A stretch of DNA of 64,000 nt from Planctomycetota bacterium (lineage in GTDB: Bacteria; Planctomycetota; Phycisphaerae; Phycisphaerales; UBA5793). The DNA lies in contig JABFGK010000002.1 of assembly GCA_013112555.1 (NCBI GenBank), forward strand, positions 992,001-1,056,000, written 5' to 3'. The notes below the pieces were generated by a model. That model saw only the letters and a program-made list of their open reading frames with translations, was not told the origin of the DNA and did no database searches. This document shows positions 20,307 to 29,560 of this stretch, piece by piece. Each line of letters starts with the position of its first letter. Position 1 is the stretch's first letter. The position numbers and the translations under genes were made by a program.

Positions 20307-20411
20307 GCCGGATCAACGCTGTTTTGAGCGGAAGATCCGGCGGCATGGCATGATGCTTGCGCATCATTCCCCCCCGGCAGAGCCGGGGGCTAACGGGAGT
20401 GGGGAATGACG
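20303..20411. repeat. Composite H+D repeat; its TAG is the stop codon of the M1 peptidase gene
   Basis: Copy of 3484-3590; TAG at 20304-20306. Confidence 0.9.
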
Positions 20412-20426
20412 AAGGGCGGGACCGGT

Positions 20427-22169
20427 TTACAGGTTTGGTGGGACGCGTGAGCGTGAGCCGTAGCGGTAGGCGGTGGCGGTCCCCATGAACAGCCAGAAGA
20501 GGGTGGCACCGGCGGACATTTCATGCCAGGCAGTGGTCCAGATGTCTTTGGTGGTCGCCTGCGGGTGGTTGCGGTAGTGGGTGTACTTCGTGACCGGGTG
20601 TGCAATGGCCGGCAGCAGGAGGAGGGTGAGCGCTGCGGCCCACAGGCCGAGTTTCCACGACCCGCCGCGCGGCCTGGAGGTGCGCAGGGCGGTCCAGCCG
20701 ATCAGGAGGCCGGCCGGCCAGATGAGTGTGTCCATCCGGTTATTAAGTAAGACTGCCAGGATGATCCAGAGGACGGCGACGATCAGAGCCGTCAACGAAC
20801 AGGCTGCCCACGGATTGACTCGACGATCACGGTTCGTATCAGGAGTGCTGCGCGGCGTTGATATCGAGGTGCGGCCGGGATCAGTTCCGTTTCCGTTTTG
20901 TGATTCCTGCACACAGTGTAACAATGCACTGACCGGAACGGCATCGTCGGCCGACAGTTCTCGAAGCGTGGTCTGCTGCTCCGGGCTCAGAAGCGGCTTG
21001 TCGGCTGAGGGTTCATTATCATCATCACGATCACGGCGGGTGGAAGGGCGATAGCCGGCCACGGATTGCAGGTACGTCTGTGCACGTGCCTCCAGCGCAT
21101 CTGACCAATCGAGTGACAGTTGTTCGTAGACGAATCGGAGCGTGCCGAGCGCATCGGCGCACAAGTCGTCGAAGTGAATGCAGGCGAGTTGCCCTTCCGG
21201 TATCAAGTCGCGGTCGCGTGCAAAGGCGCGTTGCGATCGTGCGTACTCGTCAATCACTCTGTTAAGTAATACTGAATCGTCCGGCGGGGCCTGGAGGCCA
21301 TAGCAGGCGATCAATCGTTTGGCCATGTTGAAATTGGAGTGAATGACATCTTCGGCGTTGCGTGCAATGTGGACGAAGCGCGGGGGCTGATCGGGCGGGA
21401 AGAGTTGGACGATGTCTCGAACATGGGCTGTGTGGCTGGGTGATTTGAGCAGCAGTGCCCGGGACGCTGCTCGTCGGCTCAGTGTCGTAAGGAAGGCCCA
21501 CTGGGCGTGTCGCCAGCGTTCGTATTCGTGATCGGCCAGGCCGGCCAGGTCGTGAAAGCGCGTGTAGTGGCTGTAGGCACCGGGGATGACAAAGCGGCCG
21601 GGTAAGGCAGAGGCGAGTGCAAGGTTGTTGACGGCAAACTCGTCTTCAGCAGGCCAGTCGGGGCCGAGCGAGACATCATCCTGCGGCCGCTGCTCTGACA
21701 TGAAGGGCACCAGGAAGAGTCGGAGGAAGGTCCAGGAGAGCAGGTGGCCGTGTGGGGCAAGGCATTGGTGCCACCGCGGGGTGTACATCCGGTCATCACA
21801 GGACAGGAGGTAATGCAGGTGGGTGGTGCCTGTGCGGTAGTGACCGAGGACAAAGACGGCTCCTGGGTCGTGTTTGACGGTCGCGTGTGTGTTGGCCGTG
21901 TTTTGTGTTTGGTATTGCCGACGCAATGCCGAATGCCGGAGCAGGCGTTCGGGCAGCGTGATGGCGGTCCCGAGTATTGATGTGGCAAGGCAGGCAGCGA
22001 GGCGCGGCCAGTAGCGTGGGTTGATGCGATCTGACTGTTTCAGGAGTCGCCACCAGACGTCGAGCGGCGCAAAGGCCATGAAGTGCGCGCTGGGTCGCAT
22101 GGCTTGAAGCGCTGCATACCACCGGTGGAGTCGGCCTGGCGGGGAAGATGTTTGCCGATGTTGGGCCAT
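20427..22169 (-). CDS. Sulfotransferase family protein with C-terminal transmembrane extension
   Basis: PAPS-binding-like FVLGHYRTGTTHLHYLLSCDDR, LLLKSPSHTAHVRDIVQLFPPDQPPRFVHIARNAEDVIHSNFNM; hydrophobic C-terminal helices. Confidence 0.85.
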   Translation of the reverse strand: MAQHRQTSSPPGRLHRWYAALQAMRPSAHFMAFAPLDVWWRLLKQSDRINPRYWPRLAACLATSILGTAITLPERLLRHSALRRQYQTQNTANTHATVKHDPGAVFVLGHYRTGTTHLHYLLSCDDRMYTPRWHQCLAPHGHLLSWTFLRLFLVPFMSEQRPQDDVSLGPDWPAEDEFAVNNLALASALPGRFVIPGAYSHYTRFHDLAGLADHEYERWRHAQWAFLTTLSRRAASRALLLKSPSHTAHVRDIVQLFPPDQPPRFVHIARNAEDVIHSNFNMAKRLIACYGLQAPPDDSVLLNRVIDEYARSQRAFARDRDLIPEGQLACIHFDDLCADALGTLRFVYEQLSLDWSDALEARAQTYLQSVAGYRPSTRRDRDDDNEPSADKPLLSPEQQTTLRELSADDAVPVSALLHCVQESQNGNGTDPGRTSISTPRSTPDTNRDRRVNPWAACSLTALIVAVLWIILAVLLNNRMDTLIWPAGLLIGWTALRTSRPRGGSWKLGLWAAALTLLLLPAIAHPVTKYTHYRNHPQATTKDIWTTAWHEMSAGATLFWLFMGTATAYRYGSRSRVPPNL

Positions 22170-22186
22170 TCTGGCACATGGTACGG

Positions 22187-23902
22187 CTACGGGGTCGGTT
22201 CTTCGCCTGGTGGTTGACGATCGAGTATCACTGGTCGGAGTCGGACGGGCTGTCCCTTGCTGTAGTTGAAGCCTTCGATGGTGGTGCTGGGCTGCTGGGT
22301 GATTTGGTAGTTGTTTGCGAGGGATTTGAGGATATCGGTGCCGGCTTCGCCGTCCGGCAGGAAGCAGAGGATCGGGGCCGGCAGGTCGGCCAGGGGGTCG
22401 CGTTCGGTGTTGGGGGATGCGAATCGGGTGGCGGTGCCCAGTTCAAAGACGACGCTCGGTTCGTGGTAGGTGAAGACTGCGACCGAGGCCGTCGTATCGC
22501 GGTATTGATCGGCAAATTCGGCAATGGCACGGCTGAGCCAGAGTTGGTGCATGTTGGGCAGTGTGAAGGCAAAGACGGAGAGGCTGAGGGGGATGGCAGC
22601 GGCGATGGAACAGAGTGCTGCGGTTTGGAGTCGGCCTTCCCATGATCCCAGTCGGACAGCCAGGACTGCCAGTGTGATGATGATTCCGGCAGCGATGATG
22701 GATGTGGTGCCGGGGAGGTTTGCGATGGTGTGATTGCCGAGATACCACAAGCCGGCGATCGGGGCGATCGCCAGGGCGGTCCCGATGATGATCCAGAGGA
22801 TGAACCCGAGGCGGGGAGCGAGTGATTTGGTGCGTGCTGCTGCGGTGGCGTCCATGATGAAGCGGGCTGTGAGGAGGCAGAGCGCGGGGTACAGGGGGAG
22901 GGCATAGTGGGGGAGTTTGGTGGGCACGAGTTCGAGGATAAGCCAGAAGGGGATGATCCAGGCCAGCAGGAAGCGCTCGCATTGGCCGGTTTTGCGCTGG
23001 TTCCAGGCTCGGCCGAGTGCGAGGCCGGTGAACAGGGAGCCGGGCCAGAGGAGGGCAGGGATGGTGATGAGGTAGAAGCCGGGTGGCAGGCCGTGTGATT
23101 CCTGGCTGGAGACCAGTTTCGACCAGAAGTCTTCGAGGAGGGCTTGTTGGAGGAAGGTGCCGCCGGTTGCTTTTTGCACGGCCCAAAGCCAGGGGATGAC
23201 AATGAGGAGGGTCAGGGGGATGCCGAGCCACGGGCGCAGGCGGACGAGGAGTTTGCAACTGCGATCTGCAATGCACAGCGTGATGAGTGTGAGGAGGCTC
23301 AGGGCTGGGAGGATGGGGCCTTTGGTGAGGATCCCAAATCCAAGTGCGGTCCAGAAGAGGGTGACCCAGGGCCAGTTTCGTTGGTTGTCGGGCGGGAGGC
23401 TGTAGACTCGCCAGAGGGCACATTGGGCTGCGACGACGGTGGTGAGCAAGAGCGCATCGGAGGTGGCCAGGCGGGCTTCGACGATGAGCAGGATGGATGA
23501 GGCCAGGAGCGCACCTGCCAGGGCGTTGGTCGTGCGCTCGGTCGGTTTGCCCCAGAGGAGGACGAGAAGGATGACGGCAGTGGTGGCAGCGAGGGTGGAG
23601 GCGAGCCGGTAGTGGGTGATCCCGGAGTCGGGCGTGCCGCCGGTTGCGCGGACGATTACTCCCTGGGCCCAGTGGGTGAGGATTGGCTTTTTGTGTCGGG
23701 CTTCGCTCTGGAAGTGGATGGTGATCCAGTCGCCGGTTTCGATCATCTGGCGTGTGGCTTGGGCAAAGCGTGCCTCGTCGCGATCGGTGACGGGGACGGT
23801 CCAGAGGCCGGGGAGGTAGAGGATGGCACACAGTGCCAGGAGAAGGAGCAGCACCGGCGGGAACAGGGTGAATCGGTTGCGGCCGAGGGGTCGTCGGTTC
23901 AT
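22187..23902 (-). CDS. Glycosyltransferase family 39 / ArnT-like membrane protein
   Basis: LPGLWTVPVTDRDEARFAQATRQMIETGDWITIHFQSEARHKKPILTHW motif and many TM helices. Confidence 0.88.
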   Translation of the reverse strand: MNRRPLGRNRFTLFPPVLLLLLALCAILYLPGLWTVPVTDRDEARFAQATRQMIETGDWITIHFQSEARHKKPILTHWAQGVIVRATGGTPDSGITHYRLASTLAATTAVILLVLLWGKPTERTTNALAGALLASSILLIVEARLATSDALLLTTVVAAQCALWRVYSLPPDNQRNWPWVTLFWTALGFGILTKGPILPALSLLTLITLCIADRSCKLLVRLRPWLGIPLTLLIVIPWLWAVQKATGGTFLQQALLEDFWSKLVSSQESHGLPPGFYLITIPALLWPGSLFTGLALGRAWNQRKTGQCERFLLAWIIPFWLILELVPTKLPHYALPLYPALCLLTARFIMDATAAARTKSLAPRLGFILWIIIGTALAIAPIAGLWYLGNHTIANLPGTTSIIAAGIIITLAVLAVRLGSWEGRLQTAALCSIAAAIPLSLSVFAFTLPNMHQLWLSRAIAEFADQYRDTTASVAVFTYHEPSVVFELGTATRFASPNTERDPLADLPAPILCFLPDGEAGTDILKSLANNYQITQQPSTTIEGFNYSKGQPVRLRPVILDRQPPGEEPTP

Positions 23903-24019
23903 CATTGATCCGATGTGATGATGCGTGTTTATGCGGGTGAACAATGATAGGACGCGGGCGCGTGGTTTATGTGTGGGGTGGGGCGGGAGAGGGCGCGCGC
24001 GCTCGGCTTCGCCTCGCGG

Positions 24020-24790
24020 CTAACGGTTGTTTTGGGGTGGGTCTGTTGTTGTCGGCCAGAGGACGGCGGCGGCCCAGGTGAGTATGGCCGCTGCCAGCAA
24101 GAGTGCTACGCGTGCCCATTCGGGTCCGGTCACGCCGTAGGAATCGTGCCCGGCTAGTACCCATGCACTGCTGACCGGTGACCAGTAGAGCAGTTCGGAG
24201 ATGCCGGCTGATGTGAGCGTGGCGGTCCCGAATCCGAGGAGGTCTATCAGGGTGATGTCGGCAATCGGGGCCAGGAGTACGACGGCGATGCAGATTGCCA
24301 TCCACTTGGTTCGGGCCCAGGGGGATGAATCACGAAGGCCGATTGAGATCAATGCTCCGATCAGCAGTGCCCAGGCACAGAGTGTGGAATCGAGCAAGGC
24401 GACGCGGATGGGGGTCCAGTGGGTGGACAGGCGCATGGGCCAGAGGACGACCTGGAGCGTGCCGGCGATGGCAAGCCAATCGAGAATCGGGAGCCAGCGC
24501 GAGGCACGCGGCATGCGCATGGAGAAGCGATAGAGGGGCCAGGCGATGCTCAGCCCGAGGCTGACGGAGGTCATCATGGTCTGGGCAGCGGCTCGGAATG
24601 ACTCGGCCGATGGCACGACGGACCAGTAGCGGCTGTAGGCAAGCATCCAGGAGATGAGGAGCCAGCAGGACCACCAGAGCAGGAGCAGGCGGGGCAGTGA
24701 TCCCTTGGCACGCCGTCGGCGTCTGGATCGTTGGCGTCGTCGCCATCGTCGTCGGGGTGTGGGTTGTTCTTTCGGATGGGCGGTCTGCAT
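24020..24790 (-). CDS. Hypothetical multi-pass membrane protein
   Basis: Hydrophobic helices after basic N-terminus; start placed at Met 24790 because the upstream part of the ORF is translated intergenic repeat. Confidence 0.65.
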   Translation of the reverse strand: MQTAHPKEQPTPRRRWRRRQRSRRRRRAKGSLPRLLLLWWSCWLLISWMLAYSRYWSVVPSAESFRAAAQTMMTSVSLGLSIAWPLYRFSMRMPRASRWLPILDWLAIAGTLQVVLWPMRLSTHWTPIRVALLDSTLCAWALLIGALISIGLRDSSPWARTKWMAICIAVVLLAPIADITLIDLLGFGTATLTSAGISELLYWSPVSSAWVLAGHDSYGVTGPEWARVALLLAAAILTWAAAVLWPTTTDPPQNNR

Positions 24791-24884
24791 CGTGAGGGTG
24801 GCGGTTTTCTTGTTGGTTGGGCAGCGTGCTTGTTTTTGTGTACGTGGTGGGTCGGGTGCTAGATGATGATAGGGGGAGGGGGAG

Positions 24885-24995
24885 GAAGATGGATTCCCGC
24901 GTTCGCGGGCATGACGGAGGGAGGTCAATACGCTGTCACCCAACACGGGTTCTCCCTCGCTGCGCTCGGGGTAACCCGTGGCACCCGGCATGACG
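24885..24995. repeat. Composite A+E repeat
   Basis: gatggattcccgcgttcgcgggcatgacgg followed by cacgggttctccctcgctgcgctcggggtaacccgtggcacccgg. Confidence 0.88.
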
Positions 24996-25002
24996 GAGGG
25001 GG

Positions 25003-25042
25003 AAAAATGAAAAGGCCCCGGGCGTGGTTTGGCCCGGGGCTC
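25003..25042 (-). terminator. Rho-independent terminator of the sigma factor gene
   Basis: Minus-strand GCCCCGGGC-loop-GCCCGGGGC stem followed by TTTTCATTTTT, directly downstream of the stop at 25092. Confidence 0.8.
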
Positions 25043-25091
25043 ATCGTGAAGTCAGTGAGTTATCTGACGAAGTATCGGCGTGATGCCGTCG

Positions 25092-26238
25092 TCAGTTCAG
25101 TGCGAGTTCGTATTCACGAGAAACGGCACCGTCCTGGCCTTCTTCGTCTTCTTCGCCGTCCTGCTTCCGGTTGAGGAAGTTCTCTTCCAGTTCGACCCGG
25201 ATCTTTTCGAGGGCCTTGTTCTGGATCTGGCGAACGCGTTCTTTTGTGACGCCGATGATCTGGCCGACCTGCTCGAGTGTGAGTTGGGTCGGGTTGTCAT
25301 CGTCGAGGCCGAAACGGTGATGGATCACCGTCTGCTCGATGTTCGTCAGGTTGGCCCGGTTCGACAGGACGATGGTGCGGACTTCTTCGGCACATTCGCC
25401 TTCGTGGGTATCGCGCTTGCGTTCCATGTAGTCCGAGCGTTCGAGTTTGGGATCGAAGTCAGCAGGGAAGCGTTGGCGGTACTTGCTGAGTTTCATCCCC
25501 TGACGGCTGAAGGCCTTGAGGATGGCTCGGCAGGCGTAGGTTGAGAACTTGAAGCCGCGGCCACAGTCGAACTTATCGACGGCTCGCAGGAGGGCCATGT
25601 TGCCTTCGGAGACGAGGTCGGCAAAGTCGACTTCGCTCATTCGGGTGCGCTTGGCCATTGCGAGGACGAGCGCGAGGTTCGTGTTTGCGATCTGCTCACG
25701 CATGCGTTCGGCGACGTGGTTCCACTGCAGGATTTCCTCGGCCTGTGTGATATTGGGCTGAGTTCCCTTGAGGTCTTCCTGGATTCGCCGGACGCGGTAG
25801 CGAGCGTAGTTGAACTGGAGGAACAGCACCCGCTCCTCGGCGGCCGTGAGCAGTACCTGGGTGGACTGCTTGGGCGTCTTGCTCGAGGCGGTGAGTGAAT
25901 CCATGACGGGGTGATACCAGCTGGTATCCGGTCGCTGGATATCAGGCGCGTCGTCGTAGATGGTGTTGGCGGCATTGTCTTCGTAGAACGCGGGGTTATC
26001 GATGAAGTCCATCGGTTCCTGCAGGATCCGGCGGAGTTCCTGTTCTTCGAAGGCTGAGAGCCTTCGACGCGTTCGACGCTCTGCAGCGGCCGAAGTCCGG
26101 GCGGTGGCGTTCCGTGCCGTTCGTTTTCGAACGACGACGGTTGCCGATGCTGAGGACATCGACCGAGCAGCAATACCGACGCCATTTCTCCTCTGAACTT
26201 GTTCAAGAGGAGAGCCGGCAAGCATTGTGCGGCCCATT
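25092..26238 (-). CDS. Sigma-70 family RNA polymerase sigma factor (RpoD/RpoS-like, divergent region 2)
   Basis: DLVSEGNMALLRAVDKFDCGRGFKFSTYACRAILKAFSRQ; region 4 LTLEQVGQIIGVTKERVRQIQNKALEKIR. Confidence 0.9.
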
Positions 26239-27009
26239 TCTATGAGATCCTCTTCGTTGTCGCAATTACTACGATAATGTTTCTGGTTTTGTTCGCAAAT
26301 AGTCGGAGGATCAAGACGTACCGATCGCCTGACCCCGACTGCCACGGCTGCTGCCAGCCAGTATACCAGCACACGTCATGTGCGCCTTGCAATTGTCCCT
26401 ACTTTTCGAAAAAACCGCGCTATTTTACCGTTATGTTGCCCTGTTTAACTGTTTACGTGTTTTCGGTACGCCTCCCACAAGGCGGAGTTCGGAATTCAGG
26501 ACAACCAGTTCCGCTGCAGATTCCCGAACCTGTGTGCGAAAACCAGTATACTACGAAAAACAGTTGTGTTGGGGTTTTTTGTAAGTTTCGCGGTCAGTTG
26601 GTCTTTAGAGCGGGGTATATCGGGTCAATTCCCGAGACCCGGGGTCGTGTGGCATAAAATGGTGGCGACCGCTTTTTTGTGAAGTCCGGGGGGTGTTGTG
26701 GGCTAAAATGGTGTGGAGTATGGGTATTTTGTGGGGGTGTGGGAGGAATGAGCCCCTTTCTATGGGGCAGTGAGAGGGAAAAAGAGGAGATCCGGCCGAG
26801 CCGATCGCACGTTGGTCACTCGATCGGCTCAACCGGCTTGTACCCGGTCTTGTCGTCGGGGCGATGCCAAGTCCGGCTTGCTCGGATTGGTCCCAGATGC
26901 GTTTTCCGGGTGGGGGGGACGCGTGTGGTCATCGCGACTCGCAACGAACCAAAGGGATATGGCCCCGGGTGTGTTCACCGGTGGGCTCAACGAACAGGAG
27001 ATATTGATC

Positions 27010-27669
27010 ATGGCATTTGAACTACCGGCTTTGCCGTATGACTTCGGGGCTTTGGAGCCGCACATTGATGCTCGGACGATGGAGATCCATCATGACAAGC
27101 ATCATGCAGGATATGTGAACAACGCGAATATCGCACTGGCCGGATCGGAATGGGCTGATGCGGGGCCGTGCAAGATTCTGCCGGACCTGGCATCGCTGCC
27201 GGATTCGATTCGGACGGCTGTGCGGAACAATGTTGGGGGGCATGTGAATCACAGTCTGTTCTGGTCGATTATGGGCCCGGGGTGTGGTGGCGAGCCGACG
27301 GGCGATCTGGCCGAGGCGATCACGCGTGACTTTGGGTCATTTGACGGGTTCAAGGAAGCGTTTGCCAAGGCAGCCACGACGCGGTTCGGCTCGGGTTGGG
27401 CGTGGTTGGGCGTGAAGGATGCCAGCAGTGGGTCGCTGTGCGTGTGTTCGACGCCGAATCAGGACAATCCGCTGATGCGCGGGATGGTCGATTGCGAGTG
27501 CCATCCGATTCTGGGGCTGGACGTGTGGGAGCATGCGTATTACCTGAATTACCAGAATCGGCGTCCGGACTACGTGTCGGCATTCTGGAATGTCGTGAAT
27601 TGGGCTGCGGTGGCGGAGCATTTTGCGAAGGTGACTTCGGGTGGCGGCCATTACGGTTGCGGTGGGTGA
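27010..27669 (+). CDS. sodB: Superoxide dismutase (Fe/Mn family)
   Basis: [38 protein letters not shown] ... GSGWAWL ... [31 protein letters not shown]. Confidence 0.96.
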   Translation: MAFELPALPYDFGALEPHIDARTMEIHHDKHHAGYVNNANIALAGSEWADAGPCKILPDLASLPDSIRTAVRNNVGGHVNHSLFWSIMGPGCGGEPTGDLAEAITRDFGSFDGFKEAFAKAATTRFGSGWAWLGVKDASSGSLCVCSTPNQDNPLMRGMVDCECHPILGLDVWEHAYYLNYQNRRPDYVSAFWNVVNWAAVAEHFAKVTSGGGHYGCGG

Positions 27670-27692
27670 GGTGGCCGCGTGGCAGGAGAAAA

Positions 27693-27974
27693 CCCCACGG
27701 ATCGGAATCCGTGGGCTTGATTGGCGTTACAGACCCCGTGATGTGCCGATGCATGTTGCGGGGTTTTGTTTCGCGCAGGATGGCCGTTGGGATTGCAACG
27801 AGGGGTGGTGGGCGTGGTAGAATCGGCTTAGGGTGGATTCCTGCGTGCGCGGGAATGACGGGAGGGGGAGGGAGAGGCCCTCACCCCCAGCCCCTCTCCC
27901 GACGGGAGAGTGGGGCAAGAGTGTCAATCGGGAGATTGGCGATCCGGAGGAAGGGGAGAGGATGGATTCCCGCG
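27693..27974. repeat. F, A, G, C and truncated A repeat units
   Basis: accccacggatcggaatccgtgggctt; attcctgcgtgcgcgggaatgacggg; agcccctctcccgacgggagag; half A unit gatggattcccgcg at 27961. Confidence 0.85.
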
Positions 27975-28005
27975 GTTTTGACTTGATTTGAATGGTAGAT
28001 CAACC

Positions 28006-29556
28006 ATGACGACGAGAACGTGGAGGCGGACAATCGGCACTGATGATCGAGCACGTTCGGTGATCGGTGTGGGATTGGGACTGTCGATTCTGCTGGCCGG
28101 TGCGACGAGTGCGCACGGCCAGTTTTTTAATCGCGGCCCGAAGCCGGTTGTGTTTGAACATGCTCATGTGCTCACGATGACGGGGCGTGAACTGGAGGAC
28201 GCGGTCATCATTACCCGTGGCGGGGTGATTGAGCAAGTGGGCGTTGGCGTTGCGATTCCGGACGATGCGCGCGTGATTGACGCCGGCGGCATGACGGTCA
28301 CGCCCGGGCTGATTGATGTGAGCAGTGTGTTGGGGCTGGCATCGCCGAGCAGCAACTCGCCGGTGCATTACGCGATGGATGCATTTGATCCTTTTGACAT
28401 GAACACGTTTCGCGATGCCGTGCGCAACGGGGTGACGACGGTGTATCTGTCTCCCGGCGGCGGGGTCGGCGTCGGTGGTCGGGGATGTGTCGTCCGTTTC
28501 TCGCCGCGCAGCAACGGGGGCGGTGCGGGCGAAGCGGTGGAAGGCGGGGAAGCGCTGCATCTGGACCTGGGGTCGTCGGGGGGCCCGATCGGCCGATTGC
28601 ACACATACAACAGTGTGTGGCGGACATTCAAGGATGCGTTAGATTATCGCGAGTCGCTTGAGACGTATGACGAGGAACTCGAGGAGTACATCGAGAAGAT
28701 CAAGGAGCGGGCCGAGAAGGAAGCGAAGGAAGAGGCCGAGGGCAGCGACAAGAAGGGGAAGGGCGGCAATGGAGGAATGGCCGAGGTCAGCGACGATGGG
28801 CAGCGGCTGTCATTGCCGGGCGATCTGCAGGAGGAGCCGCCGCCGAGACGTCGGCCGCGCCCGAGGCCGCAGCCTGAAGGAAATGGCGGGGGTGGGCCGC
28901 CGGCCAAAGAGAATGGCGATGGCGACAAGAAGGATGAGGAGGAGATCAAGAAGCCGTCACAGCCGCGACCGAATCCCGCTGCAGAGGTTCTGCTGCGTGT
29001 GATTGATCACGAGTTGCCGGTTCGGATTCGGGCCGATCGCGATGCAGACATTCTCAATGCGCTGCAGTTGGCACATGATTTCGACATTGACATTGTGATC
29101 GAAGGGGCGGCTGAGTCGCACCTGGTGGCAGATGCATTGGCTGAGGCTGAGGTATCGGTAGTGCTCGATCCGTACATGGAACGGAGCGGGTATCGCAATG
29201 ATGTCTATCAGCGTCGTCAGGCTGACTTGACGCGCGTGCTGGATGAAGCGGGCGTGGACTGGGTTATTGGGAGCGGCGGCCGTGGCGCGAATCAGAGTCG
29301 TTTCATTCTGTTCCATGCCCAGCAAGCCTTGTCCCATGACACCGATGGATCTTTGCGTGCGTTGGAGGCAGTGACGTCTGATGCAGCAGCGTTCCTGGGA
29401 TTGTCGGATCAGATTGGTTCGATCGGTTGGGGCCGTTCGGCTGATCTGGTGCTGTGGGATGGTGACCCGCGATCGGGTAGTGCGGTGGTTGACAGCGTGT
29501 ACATTGGCGGCCGTCAGGTGTATCGACGGACGCCGGTTCCGGGGATCGGAGAGTGA
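28006..29556 (+). CDS. AH1: exported amidohydrolase-superfamily protein, HxH motif absent
   Basis: EHAHVLTMTGRELEDAVIITRGGVIEQVG...VTPGLIDVSSVLG; C-terminal IGSIGWGRSADLVLWDGDP signature. Confidence 0.85.
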   Translation: MTTRTWRRTIGTDDRARSVIGVGLGLSILLAGATSAHGQFFNRGPKPVVFEHAHVLTMTGRELEDAVIITRGGVIEQVGVGVAIPDDARVIDAGGMTVTPGLIDVSSVLGLASPSSNSPVHYAMDAFDPFDMNTFRDAVRNGVTTVYLSPGGGVGVGGRGCVVRFSPRSNGGGAGEAVEGGEALHLDLGSSGGPIGRLHTYNSVWRTFKDALDYRESLETYDEELEEYIEKIKERAEKEAKEEAEGSDKKGKGGNGGMAEVSDDGQRLSLPGDLQEEPPPRRRPRPRPQPEGNGGGGPPAKENGDGDKKDEEEIKKPSQPRPNPAAEVLLRVIDHELPVRIRADRDADILNALQLAHDFDIDIVIEGAAESHLVADALAEAEVSVVLDPYMERSGYRNDVYQRRQADLTRVLDEAGVDWVIGSGGRGANQSRFILFHAQQALSHDTDGSLRALEAVTSDAAAFLGLSDQIGSIGWGRSADLVLWDGDPRSGSAVVDSVYIGGRQVYRRTPVPGIGE

Positions 29557-29560
29557 TTGG

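Noticed and set aside
22443-23831. 462-aa minus-strand ORF rich in P/H/R overlapping the GT39-like gene
   Set aside because: Out-of-frame shadow of a real coding sequence; low-complexity composition.
24791-24991. N-terminal extension of the membrane protein ORF (MPGATGYPERSEGEPV...RERGNPSS)
   Set aside because: Translation of E and A repeats; true start placed at Met 24790.
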